Shown here: piece after piece, positions 1-10,202 of the stretch
Position numbering within the stretch: the first letter of the stretch is position 1
Layout of the letters: each line of letters starts with the position of its first letter
Assembly (NCBI GenBank): GCA_963930645.1
Contig: OZ005652.1
Coordinates: 318,306,244 to 318,370,243 of the forward strand
Reading direction: 5' to 3'
DNA: 64,000 nucleotides
Source of the DNA: Salticus scenicus
Taxonomy: Eukaryota > Arthropoda > Arachnida > Araneae > Salticidae
Program-made: the position numbers and the translations under genes
Notes under the pieces: generated by a model
The model's input: the letters and a program-made list of their open reading frames with translations, nothing else
The model's database searches: none
What the model was told of the DNA's origin: nothing

Positions 1-1324
1 TCTATAGAACATTTAGCGTGTACCAGTAAACCGCGCTTCCTCCAGTAAAAATGGCAGAAACTCCGTTTTATTACTTATTATTTTTAAGTTCTTGAATGGT
101 TTTGACAAAATATTTAGAGGTGCCGTGTTTTTTAAATGACATTTCTATCTGAAATAACCATCATCTTTAATGTAATTAGTGATCACTGGTAACCCGCACA
201 TCAACTGCGAAAAATACGGCATAAAATTTGTTTTCTTGTAAAACGCTTGAACGTTAAAAAAACGTTTAGAAGTTATTTTTTAAAAGAAAAATGGTTTCAC
301 TTATCTTATTCTTTAGAAAAATTTGCTTCCAATGCCCTAGACTAATATATTGCAGAAATCTTGTCTTCTAGGAAACTGCTTGAAAATTTTTTTATAAAAA
401 ATTATGGTTAAGGATAGGATGATTCGATTTGAATTTTCCTTCTCTCTAAGAAAATTAGCTTTCAGTGGTAACCTGCACTCCACTCTAGACAATCAAATAA
501 TAAATATTATTACCTGAAAACAAATCACAGTAACTACACTACGAATGAGTTTTAGAATGATACCCAGTGAACTGTGTCTTACAGATACCAATAAATAATC
601 GTACAAACACCGAAAATACCCGTAGACATCCAAAATGCACGCCTTTCTTCTAATTCTCTTGTCAAAATGTAGTGAAGCTTGTTTCCACGGCAATAGAACG
701 GCACAGACTTTTTGGCAGGCGCTATTCTTGTAGTAGACAGACAGTAGTTACATTGTTATAATGTATAAAATAGTTATGATAATTATATTGTCAGTACCTA
801 TTATAAATTAGGTATGTTTTTATAAGTATACGTATGTGTAATAAGATAAGAATTGTTGAATAAAAAATGTATTATAAAAGCAATTATAAGGATATGTCCC
901 TTGGTAATCATAAGTTTTATAATGAATTAGGGATCTTTTATAAAATACTATCGGACTTTGCTTATATTAAAACGTTTCATTTATTACTATAAAATTTTAG
1001 AATATGAAGTTTAAAAAATATGAATTCTGAAAAAAAAAATCCATTGAAATACATCGAAACCTCAGTAAAAAGCCGCGCTGACTTCTGCTACGTCTTCTTG
1101 ATCGCAGTGTGCCGTTGCTAAAACTCATCGCCTGCGGCAGTGATATTTCCAAGACCACAGCGCGTGCAGAAAAAAAAAAGAAGAAGAAGCTAATTCACTC
1201 ATCAATTTTCTCAAAAAGTTAAGACAATCTTTACCACTTAGTGATAATGTGAGAACAGTCGTTTATGCATGTAAATTAATCGATTATATCAAAAGGTAAA
1301 ACTCGACCGTATTACATTTCAGTA
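1..1324. other. AT-rich DNA, nothing recognised
   Basis: No reading frame of coding character, RNA gene or repeat boundary is visible. A slightly GC-richer patch at about 1070-1165 is followed by an A-rich tract, but I cannot assign it. Confidence 0.5.
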
Positions 1325-1654
1325 CATATCGAAAATTTAATATACAGTCCAGTCAAAGTAGACAAAAAAAAAAAAAACATGAAAGTTAGGAGAAATTCGC
1401 ACAAAACTGAAAATTGGTAGAGACCTTATATATATAACTATGAATGAAATATCAAAAGTCCCCATTGATCCCTCATGTGCTAAAAATTTTATGCAAGGTC
1501 AAAGGTAAAAAATCGGTTGTTCACCAATATCTATCTTGACAGTACTTTAAAGCACCATGAATTAAAAAAAGCATATAAAATGAAAATGCATAACATGTCT
1601 TTAATAACATGTCTTTTGACATGTCTTTAATAAAATGAATTACACATGTCAAAG
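1325..1654 (-). repeat. Family R repeat, left part of an interrupted copy
   Basis: Read on the minus strand, this matches the repeat unit tandemly arrayed at 8.04-9.15 kb. It shares the segment around TTGCATAAAATTTTTAGC, then GATC.ATGGGGACTT, then a phrase like CCAATTTTCAG, and ends in a phrase like TTGACTGG.CTGTATA. The copy stops at 1654, where the 4.3-kb inverted-repeat element begins, and resumes at 5951. The match is clear by eye but diverged. Confidence 0.65.
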
Positions 1655-1925
1655 CAGACCTGCCAACCTAATCCGGCAAATTGTTAACGCCCATTGAAAA
1701 ACGTCCTTTTTTCTACACCACTTAATTTTTAGAGCAATTTTCTTCAAATGTATCTATGATGAATTAAGTAGAAAAATACTCTAAACTAGTGGCTCTGCAG
1801 ATCAGGAGCCTCAACGTCCTATTGGCATCAGGCATTATTCAATAGGTCATTTTTATTTATTCCTTATTATATAATAGTATATATTGATTCGATCGACTTA
1901 TTACCATAATCAGATACATTCCTGA

Positions 1926-1943
1926 GGGGGGCTGCCGCCCCCC
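1926..1943. other. GC-clamp hairpin inside the inverted-repeat element
   Basis: A perfect 7-bp stem of six G plus C, a TGCC loop, and the complementary strand, in otherwise AT-rich DNA. Similar G6/C6 hairpins occur at 45525-45540 and 48814-48829. The flanks of the 48.8-kb copy match this one in inverse orientation, including GTTGAGGCTCCTGAT. Confidence 0.75.
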
Positions 1944-3255
1944 ACAACCCCCTGCTTCATCTCTCTTTGTATACCTATTTGTATATCATATAATGTGTTA
2001 CGGAATTGTAAATAATTGCATTTATTTTTGTATAAATTCTTTCAAAGAGGCTTAGTAAGTCGATAAAATGCTAATTTTGTGCATTTCTAGTCGTTTTAGC
2101 GTTAAAACAGTCTAATTTTCCTTTAAAAACGCATTAAAAAGCGCTCCAATAAGAGAAGAAATGGATTTGGCGCCAAATTTGGCGACTGTTTCCATCCTTG
2201 GCGATTTTTTGGCGACGTTGGCGAGAAAATCCTTATTAGGGATATACCAAATATGGAAGCTCTAATCTCATTGGCTGATGAGATACCAGAATTTTCCAGA
2301 ACAGTCTGTGTTCGATAGAATAGTATAAAAGGAGCATTTTTTTAACCAAGGCGGCCAATCTCAGATCTGTGTCAGTTTCGTCAAATGCTTGCCTTGCTTT
2401 GAGCCTCTTTGAATGAGACTTGCTTTATGTGTTATTGATAAACAATTTGTACCGTTGTTTTGCTGTTAACGGCTATTCTTTAAGCTATGTTTACTGGTTG
2501 AATTGAAGCTGATACTTGGTTTATAGACCTGTATTTTTCTGGAACTTTCTGTGAATAAATCACTGAATTTTTGCAATTTTCGCCTTTCATTCTCGTACAA
2601 CTTACGAACCCCCAAGTACGCAACAATATGTATTCTTAATAAACGACAGTCTTGTATTATTTCCCTGAAATTCATAAATACCAAATTTCATAACTGTCAA
2701 ATTTCATACAAAAAATATTACATAGCATATCGGAAATATTTTGCGTAACCTTTAAACTAATTATCAATTCTATGCCCACAATTTTCAACAGGAAAACATG
2801 CTTTTAAAATTCTAATAAAATTTCATTATATTTCATGGGGTGTAACCATGTTAAAATACACTTTTAAGAAATACTGACTATAGACCGTAATAGTACGAAA
2901 TTATTTCATGTATCCCGTAAAAGTATCCACAGTCATTATAAACGTCAATAATAAGAATAAACCTAATTAATTATAACTCATAAATTTTTCAAACTAATTT
3001 GACATCATTTGGATGATTACCGTACATACTCGGAATTATTTTGTGTGGTCCCATAAATTATTTAGTCTGTAATAACCTTTTTTAAGATTAAACATGATTT
3101 TAAGCATCTTGATAATGTATGTTAACTTTATTAATTTCAATTCAGAAAAAAGGAATTAAAGTGCGCGCTTAAATAGAAAAATTTCTCCATAAGCTCTAAT
3201 GTTACGAAATTCTTTCGTGTGTCTTTGTAAACGAACCATAAACATTGTATACACC

Positions 3256-4612
3256 AGTAAACTAGTTGGCATAGGTGGGCTCTGCTCAGTTCCCCATCAT
3301 AATTATGTTCTCATAAATTTCTAGTGCGAGACATATTATAACCATGTTAAAAGAAATGAATTTGACCAAAGCTTGATATAGTGACAAAATGAAATCCCCG
3401 CCTAATAGGCTATCCACCATTCACTTCGATATATTTATCTTATTCAAATCTATTAATTTATTTTATCGGGGTCAATTCCGTTCTTTAGTTTTCATGCTAC
3501 AATTTCCAATGCAATAACCCTCAAAATTCATATTTTATATGAAAAATTTACAATTTCGCTATGTTGATAAAATCGTAAATTACGAATAATTTACAAAATT
3601 TTGCTATTAGAATATTTGTATTCAATCATGTTCAAACAAATGTCATAAATGTAATTTTGAAGTTGTCTAATGTATTTACGATCCTCAAAATGGAAGTTTA
3701 TGCTCAATTTTGCCTTATTCTGACATGTTAAGTAAATCGTAAATTCCAAATAACTTACGAATTTTTTAAATATGAAAACCCATAGTCTATGATATTCATG
3801 CCAGTATCCTAAATAATATTTAGAAAGTGGTTTGACATCTTTACGATGAAAATATCTCTCAAAATTGACGTTTATGTGAAATTTTGCCCTATACTGCCAT
3901 GTTAAGAAATTCGTCAATTTCTAATAACTTGCGAAATTTTCAAAGTAGCATATTTATAGTTACTGATGTTCATTCAAGCATCAAAACTGATATTTTAAAA
4001 CTGGTCTGACATTTTTACAGTAAAAAGTTTCCATTTAATGCACGTTTAAGTGAATTTTTGCCCTATACTGCCATGTTAAGAAATTCGTAAATTTCCAATA
4101 ACTTGCGAAATTTTTAAAGTAGCATATTTATAGTTACTGATCTTCATTCCGGCATCAAGACTGATATTTTCAAACTGGTCTGACATTTTTTACAATAAAA
4201 AGTTTCCATTTAATGCACGTTTAAGTGAATTTTTGTCCTATTCTCCCAGGTTAAGAAAATCGTAAACTTCTAATAACTTACGAAGTTTTTAAATTCGAAT
4301 GTTGCAACTGAATAGGGTTCTTGCCAGTATCGAAAGTAATATTTTAAAACTGATCTGACCTCTCTGCGATCATTTGTTCGTGAGATATCGTGTTAATAGA
4401 CTAACAAACTAACGGACTAACACACTGACACACTAACGGACTCACACACTGACACACTGACACACTAACAGACACCCTACAGACAGATACCATAGAAATT
4501 TTGTCATTTTCGGATTCCTCACACCTGAAAACGTGTAGAAAAGTCAAAAAACCGAGGTCGAAAATTTTCACGATTACCTAAGTTCCCCATACCTATAGTA
4601 TGATGGGGAACT
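3256..4612 (+). mobile_element. Helentron-like element, copy A, nested insertion
   Basis: The left boundary is inferred from the interrupted host unit: host sequence reads ...GTATACACC up to 3255 and AAAACTATTCAGC from 4613, and uninterrupted units nearby read ACACCCAAAACTATACAGC. Inside, five diverged units of about 165-175 bp recur at about 3559, 3722, 3897, 4070 and 4245, each with a motif like ATGTTAAGAAATTCGTAAAT. A CACA/GACA-rich stretch follows (4390-4490), then a tail and a terminal palindrome at 4581-4612. AGTTCCCCATCAT near the 5' end (3288-3300) is inverted at 4600-4612. Internal tandem repeats, an end-related inverted motif and a 3' hairpin are hallmarks of Helentron-associated (DINE-like) elements. 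That assignment is inference, since no Rep/helicase is present. Confidence 0.6.
4581..4612 (+). other. Terminal palindrome of Helentron-like copy A
   Basis: Thirteen-base arms (AGTTCCCCATAC and its near-complement) around a short loop form a stable hairpin exactly at the element's right end. The inverted copy B has the same structure in degraded form at about 18285-18316. Confidence 0.75.
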
Positions 4613-4899
4613 AAAACTATTCAGCTTATTTTACGTTTAAAATTAATAATTGTTCCAAATTTAACATCGTTTGGATGACTACGTGACATTGTCAGAACAC
4701 TTTTGTAAGGTCCTGTACATTAATTAGAAAGCTTAAGAGCACATATTTTCTTCAAACAAAATAAGTTTAAGCATCTTACTCACGTACGCTAGTTTCATTT
4801 TCTTCATTGCAAAGTAATGATATTAAAATGCGTTTAAACGAAATTCACCCCATACGCCGGAATGATAAGAATTTTGGCCTGTCCCTGTACACATTTTAT

Positions 4900-5890
4900 A
4901 AAAAATATAGCAATAAAAATTATACAGCTACGCTACTTATATGCAAAGCTGGAGCGTGTGCGCCAATTTGCAAGTCAATCGAAGGATTTTTGCGGCCGCA
5001 ATTGCGGTACATAAAAATTCTTCCCATAAGCCGTAGAGATAAGAAAAACTTTGGTGTGTCCCTGTACACGAACGACAAATGAAATACACACCTAACACTA
5101 TACAGCTAATTCCGTTGGGCTCATAAATATGTGTACCAAATTGCAAGTCAATAGCGTTGTTTTGGGGCCGCTGTCGCGGTACATACAAATTCTTCACATA
5201 GGCCGTAATGATAAAAAAATCTTTGGCGTGTCCTTGTACACGAACAACAAATGGAATGCACACCCAAAACTATACAGCTAATTTCGTGGGGATCATGAAC
5301 ATGTGTACAAAATTTCAAGTCAATAGCGTGATTTTTGCGGCCGCTATCGCACGACAGACAGACAGACAGACGGAACCCAAAATCCTTTTGAGTCTCAACA
5401 AAGGGCCTCCACTGACGTTTCGGCAAAAATTGGAAGTCAATAGCTTGATTTTTGCAGTGGCTATCACGGTACATACAGATTCTTCCCATAGGCCGTAATG
5501 ATAGAAAATTTTTGGCGTGTCCCTGAACACGAATTACAAACAGAATACACACCCAAAACTATACAGCTGATTCCGTGGGGCACATGAACATGTGTACCAA
5601 ATTGCAAGTCAATAGCGTGATTTTTGTGGCCGCTATCGTGATACATACAAATTCCTCCCATAGGCCGTAATGATAAGAAAAACTTTGGCGTGTCCCTGTA
5701 TACGAACTACAAATTGAATACATACCAAAAACTATACAGCTGATTTCGTGGGACTCATGAACATGTGTACCAAATTTCAAGTCAATAGCGCTATTTTTGC
5801 GGCCGCTATCGCGCGACAGACAGACACACAGACACAGCCCAAAATCGTTTTGAGTCTTGACAGAGGGCCTCCACTGACGTTTCGGCAAAT
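4900..5890 (+). repeat. 175-bp tandem repeat array
   Basis: The phrase TATACAGCT recurs at about 4922, 5099, 5272, 5561 and 5734, giving spacings of 177, 173, 289 and 173. Each unit carries GCAAGTCAATAGC, GCGGCCGC-like and AGGCCGTAATGATAA segments. The longer spacing reflects an extra segment containing GACAGACAGACAGAC and GGGCCTCCACTGACG, which is seen again at the array's end. Reading frames in this stretch simply follow the repeat period and are not genes. Confidence 0.85.
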
Positions 5891-5950
5891 ATGAGTGGTA
5901 TAGAAAAAGGGGCGGTACTAACAATTTGCCGGAGTAGGTTGGCAGCTCTG

Positions 5951-6040
5951 TCAAAGGTATTTATAAGAATAGAATGCATATATCTTCCTTTAATCGTAAT
6001 ACATGGCACTAGACGCTGCATATAGCAGCTTCTGTTTATG
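5951..6040 (-). repeat. Family R repeat, right part of the interrupted copy
   Basis: On the minus strand this continues the R unit with GCGTCTAGTGCCATG and ATTCTTATAAATACC, matching 8200-8280 and 8530-8600. Together with 1325-1654 it rebuilds one R unit split by the 4.3-kb insertion. Confidence 0.65.
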
Positions 6041-6580
6041 CGTAGACCTATATAGAGCGCTCTCACTCTTTATGCTTGGAATATTTTACGATCTTTCACG
6101 TTTTTTATAATTAATTCTTATATTACCTTAAGAATGTACCAGCAAGGAACATAAAAGTAATTTTTTTAAACACTTTTTAAACTCCTAATATCTTTTTCGA
6201 TCTCTATGTATCAATAATACAATAAAGTCTCACAATATGCTCCTTAACTACTATGATAAGATGATACGTATATATTTTATCCATATCTTTAAAATATATT
6301 GTTAAGTAACTAAAAAAATCTATTTGAAATACCTTTTTTGTATATTTCATAATGCTCTAGATAAAGCATTAAACGGTAAGAGTTATCGCAAAAATAGTTC
6401 GTGCAAATTTGTAAACTGTGCAACTCTTTGCAAAACAGGCTTTTTCTTCCCCTGTTCTCTCTATTATAATGAAGCAAATTTTATCATATAGTTTTCTACT
6501 TATATTTTTAAAACGTTGTTATGCTTCATCTTTAATTGTCATCTAAATAATTTTTAAATTATTTAACAGTGATATGTTCT
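6041..6580. other. AT-rich spacer, nothing recognised
   Basis: No coding frame or repeat match was seen between the R fragment and the decayed gene downstream. Confidence 0.4.
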
Positions 6581-7987
6581 TCACTTTCTACCTCTTCCCC
6601 TTCCTGCTAGTGTTCTGTAGATTGCTCGAGAAAAACATGGATCAGGTATCGCTTCAATGATATCATAAGCATCATCATCAGTTATATTTGTTTCAACATT
6701 GGAGCAAAACTGGCCTTGGCAATTGCTGCATACATGTGGACAGAACAATTCTACTTTTTTACAGCCACAATTATAATTACAACCCTTTTTGCAATTACAA
6801 AAAATCGTATTGAGAAGTTTGTCTGGAGCAGGCGGGATCAGGGGTCTGAATTGGCTCCGAAACGTTATTTTTCAATACCCATCCCCATTCTTCAGGGTCC
6901 AGTTCGTTACCAAGGCATACTTGGACTTGATAGTATACACGATGTAAATGCTGATAAGCAGCAGCAGATGTTGGAGGAAGACAGGATAACTGTACAGGTT
7001 TATTGTTACGTGTGTTTTTCACAAAATTTAAATATCTATATTTGTCAATGGAATCAACTTTTTTTGGAGCTCCATACATAGCAAGAAGGAAACGAATTCC
7101 ATTTGTAAGAATGATATCTGGAGAAGAGCCGATATTTGTGAATACTTCAGCGCAATCAATTAAATCAGGACGTTTTTCAAATAATTTAAATATTTTTGTT
7201 TTACCTCGTTTGAAAAACGCTAACGTAGTATCGCATCCAGTTACTGCATGGAGAAATAAGATATGAGTTTGACATATTGTATATGAAGTTAAGCTTTGTG
7301 ATGAATACATTTTTTATTCTATTTGTGCTTTTCTAGGTTTTAAAAAGTAAATAATTCTATCAGTAGGAGTTCATGCAGTCATTAATATTAATAAATCGAC
7401 ATCTTCACTAACAACAACAGTTGCATTTGTATTGAACTTTTCTAAAGCTGTTTCAATTATGATGACATCGCATCATTATTAGCTTGTTTTACAGTAATAT
7501 CTGCAACCTTTAATGTTTCAGATAACATTGAAATGAAGCGAGATTTATTATGAGTATTAGAAAGAAATTGCTGCTGGTTTGTTGGAACAGTCATAAATCG
7601 ATCAAAAAGGACATTAGATGAGGGAGATATTTTCGTAGTTCGACGACGTTGTTTTGCAGCTTTGATATTTTTCGTACAATCAGAATAACCATCAAATATT
7701 ATAACGTTATGACCAAAATATCTATGTATATAGTGGACGTACTTCTCAAAAATAACATAAAATGTTTCTCCTCGATACCACACTACACGATGTAAAAGAT
7801 ATCCTCTATCGACGATATAAATGGTATTTGTGATAATTTCAACATTTATGCATTGAAAGCAATCATAAATGGCTGATTTTTGTCTTTTACGCATTCCAAT
7901 CGCATCGAAGTATGATAATTGATAAGGAGCTAATTCATATTTGAAGAATCTTTCAAGTTCATCTTCAAACGACTTACTAATGCTCAT
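6581..7987 (-). pseudogene. Decayed PIN/FEN-like nuclease with CXC-like Cys-rich tail (repetitive arthropod protein family)
   Basis: Four pieces in one order on the minus strand make one broken protein. First, 7987-7457 holds a conserved SFEDELERFFKYEL.PYQLS region, GYLLHRVVW, and IIFDGYSD. Second, after a frameshift near 7450, comes VSEDVDLLILM, interrupted by in-frame TGA and TAA codons before 7310. Third, 7310-6835 has FLHAVTGCDTT, LLAMYGAPKK, CLPPTSAAAYQHL.RVY and DPEEWGW. Fourth, after another frameshift, 6834-6581 has a Cys cluster spaced C-x-C-x3-C-x3-C-x-C-x6-C-x3-C-x2-C-x4-C, close to the tesmin/TSO1 CXC pattern, ending at a TGA. The acidic motifs (FDGY, EDVDLL, GCDT) in this order resemble FEN1/XPG-type PIN nucleases; that is inference. 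I recall similar long proteins repeated many times in insect and arachnid genomes without a known function. The N-terminus is missing or lies in the adjoining repeat. Confidence 0.7.
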
Positions 7988-8010
7988 ACGTTGAATATTT
8001 GAGAAAAACT

Positions 8011-8043
<33 letters not shown>
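8011..8043. repeat. Poly(T) tract at the pseudogene/array junction
   Basis: About 33 consecutive T lie exactly between the nuclease-like pseudogene and the first R unit. Later R units have A-runs at the equivalent junction (about 8349-8363), so the tract may belong to the repeat. Confidence 0.7.
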
Positions 8044-9150
8044 CTGAATTTTGACCATACATAAAATTTTTATCACAATTGAATCGATGAGGAGTTTTCA
8101 CATTTTATTTATAATGATATATTTAAGGTCTGTGCCAATTTTCAGCTCTATGCGAATTTTTCCAAAATTTCAAATTTATTTATGTATACTGTCTGGACTA
8201 TATGGGGCGTCTAGTGCCATGTGATGAGATTAAAGGAAGATACATATTTTCTATTCTTATAAATTCCGTTCATATATCTTTACTAAATTCTATTTTATAC
8301 GTTTTTTAAATTAATATTACTTTAAAGTACCGTCAAAGTGAATATTTGAAAAAAAAAAAAAAAATTTCTTTTAACATTTGACCTTGCATAAAATTTTCAG
8401 CAAAAAATAGGATCGATGGGGACTTATGATGTTTAATTATAAGGCTTTATTTAAGATCTGTGCCAGCTTTCATCTCTATGGGAATTTTTTCAAAATTTCA
8501 AGTTTATTTACGGATTTTATCTGGGCTCTATGGGGGCGTCTAGTGCCATGTGGTGAGATTAAAGTGAGATACATACTTTCTATTTTTATAAATACCGTTC
8601 ATATATCTTTACTAAATTCTGTTTTATACGCTTCTTAAATTAATATTACTTTAAAGTGCTGTGAAAGTGAATATTTGAAAAAAACTTTTTCTTTCTACAT
8701 TAGAACTTGCATAAAATTTTTAGCAAAAAATAGGACCGATGGGGACTTATGATGTTTAATTATAATGCTTTATTTAAGGTCTGTGCCAATTTTCAGCTCC
8801 ATGTCAATTTTTTCGAAATTTCAAGTTTATTTACGGATTTTGTTTGGACTCTATGGGGTGTCTAGTGCCATGTGGTGAGATTAAAAAGAGATACATGCGT
8901 TCTATTTTTATAAATACCTTCAAACTGTCTTTACTAAATTCTATTTTATACGCTTTTTAAATTAATGGTACTTTAAATTACCGTCAAGAAAGATATTTGT
9001 GAAAAACCGTTCTCTTGACCTTTAGCACACGTTGGATCGATGGGGACTTTTGATATTTCATTTAAAATGTTGCATTTAAGGTCTGTACCGATTTTCAGCT
9101 TTGTGCAATTTTTTCCGAGGTTTAATGTCTATTTTGACTGGTCTATATAG
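8044..9150 (+). repeat. Family R tandem array, period about 323 bp
   Basis: TTGCATAAAATTTT-like starts recur at about 8055, 8380 and 8705, with a diverged fourth at about 9016. Each unit holds GGGGACTT, CTGTGCCA.TTTCA.CTC, GGGCGTCTAGTGCCATG and TTTTATACGC. The last unit ends in TTGACTGGTCTATATAG, the same end phrase as the 1.3-kb copy. Short open frames inside follow the repeat and are not treated as genes. Confidence 0.85.
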
Positions 9151-9339
9151 CCTGGATCCGGTTGTGATTATTTTAATATGTGAATATAATTCATGAATGC
9201 ACACATTGCAAAGCATTAAAATTCATGAATGAAGTTGCTAAACTTGTAATATATTCAGTACTTTGAGGTAAGTGCCGTATGTTTAATTATTTTAAAGCTA
9301 TTAGGATGCAAGAATTTTTTTACCCGTGAAAGTTTATTT

Positions 9340-9341
9340 AC

Positions 9342-9376
<35 letters not shown>
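9340..9376. repeat. (TTA)n microsatellite
   Basis: A run of TTATTATTA of more than 30 bases. Confidence 0.9.
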
Positions 9377-9377
<1 letters not shown>

Positions 9378-9654
9378 TATAAAGTTTTATTTCAATTTCG
9401 TTATTGGTGAGTAATGTGTACTATATATATGCCAACATTCAAGATCTAAGGATATCAATGGTAGTAGCAATATTAATAATGTTGTTGTTGTTGTCGTATG
9501 CCACTCTGAAATTCCGAGCCCCGGTAGGGGAATTATCCGGATTTAAGCCAAGAGAGATGCGCCTTTCGTTTTTCAGAGGAGCGCCACTAGGGAGGAAGAA
9601 CGTCTTTAGCTCCAGAAGCTAGTGAAAGATGGCAGCACTAGAAAACAACAGGAA

Positions 9655-9782
9655 CTCGAATTTTGATCCGGATCTAGGCCGAGTAAACCCATGTTCCGGT
9701 ACCCCCTGAGGTATAATTTTTGGTGGGAACTTGGAGGACTTTACGACCACGACGGAATTTAACGTGCACCAGTCGCCATTAA
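9655..9782 (-). repeat. tRNA-derived SINE, diverged body fragment
   Basis: It matches the middle of the full SINE at 14403-14731: CCCCCTGAGGTATAATTTTT, GGAACTTGGAGGACTT and GTGCACCAG. It lacks the tRNA-like head and has no visible target duplication. Confidence 0.7.
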
Positions 9783-9841
9783 TATTATTAATAACTACAT
9801 TATTTAAATGTTGACAGCACAAAAAGACATTATATTATAAA

Positions 9842-9874
9842 AGTTCTTTTATTTATTTATTTATTTATTTATTT

Positions 9875-9917
<43 letters not shown>
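9842..9917. repeat. (TTTA)n microsatellite
   Basis: About 75 bases of nearly perfect TTTA/TTTAT repeats. Confidence 0.9.
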
Positions 9918-9919
<2 letters not shown>

Positions 9920-10162
9920 TAAAGGATAGCTTTAAACTTTCCCTGGACAATGTAGATCATTTTTTTTAAGTATGAATCAGTGTTTTATTTATATCATACA
10001 GATTTTTATTTCAGGATGGCCCTTTTTACCATATATTGGTTATCTTTTTCTTCATTTTTTAAATAGCATCTTATGTGCTTGGATACCATAAAAATGTAGA
10101 TAATATTAATATTGATATATATTAGTAATTTATATTTTTTCTTCTCTACGTGTAATATATAC

Positions 10163-10202
<40 letters not shown>

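Larger units (their letters stand above)
1655..5950. mobile_element. 4.3-kb element with terminal inverted repeats and 6-bp target duplication
   Basis: The left end (1655 to about 1722) begins CAGACCTGCCAACCTA and continues with CCGGCAAATTGTTA and a CACCACTTA-like phrase. The right end (about 5893-5950) is its inverse, starting CAGAGCTGCCAACCTA when read inward. The hexamer TCAAAG sits directly outside both ends (1649-1654 and 5951-5956), so it looks like a target-site duplication. No transposase is present: the interior is AT-rich divergent repeats, a GC-clamp hairpin and a 175-bp tandem array, with a separate 1.36-kb element inserted at 3256-4612. The CAGRSNTGCCAAC start resembles hAT ends, but hAT duplications are 8 bp; a 6-bp duplication fits other superfamilies. 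I leave the superfamily open. Confidence 0.7.

Noticed and set aside
4900..5890. CRISPR-like array
   Set aside because: The 175-bp units are contiguous, without unique spacers, in eukaryotic DNA.
4807..6066. Overlapping reading frames on both strands in the 175-bp array
   Set aside because: They recur with the repeat period, overlap on both strands and contain the GACAGACA microsatellite; they are products of the array, not genes.
6716..7266. Plus-strand frames opposite the nuclease-like pseudogene
   Set aside because: They are antisense shadows; the minus-strand frame carries the conserved motifs.
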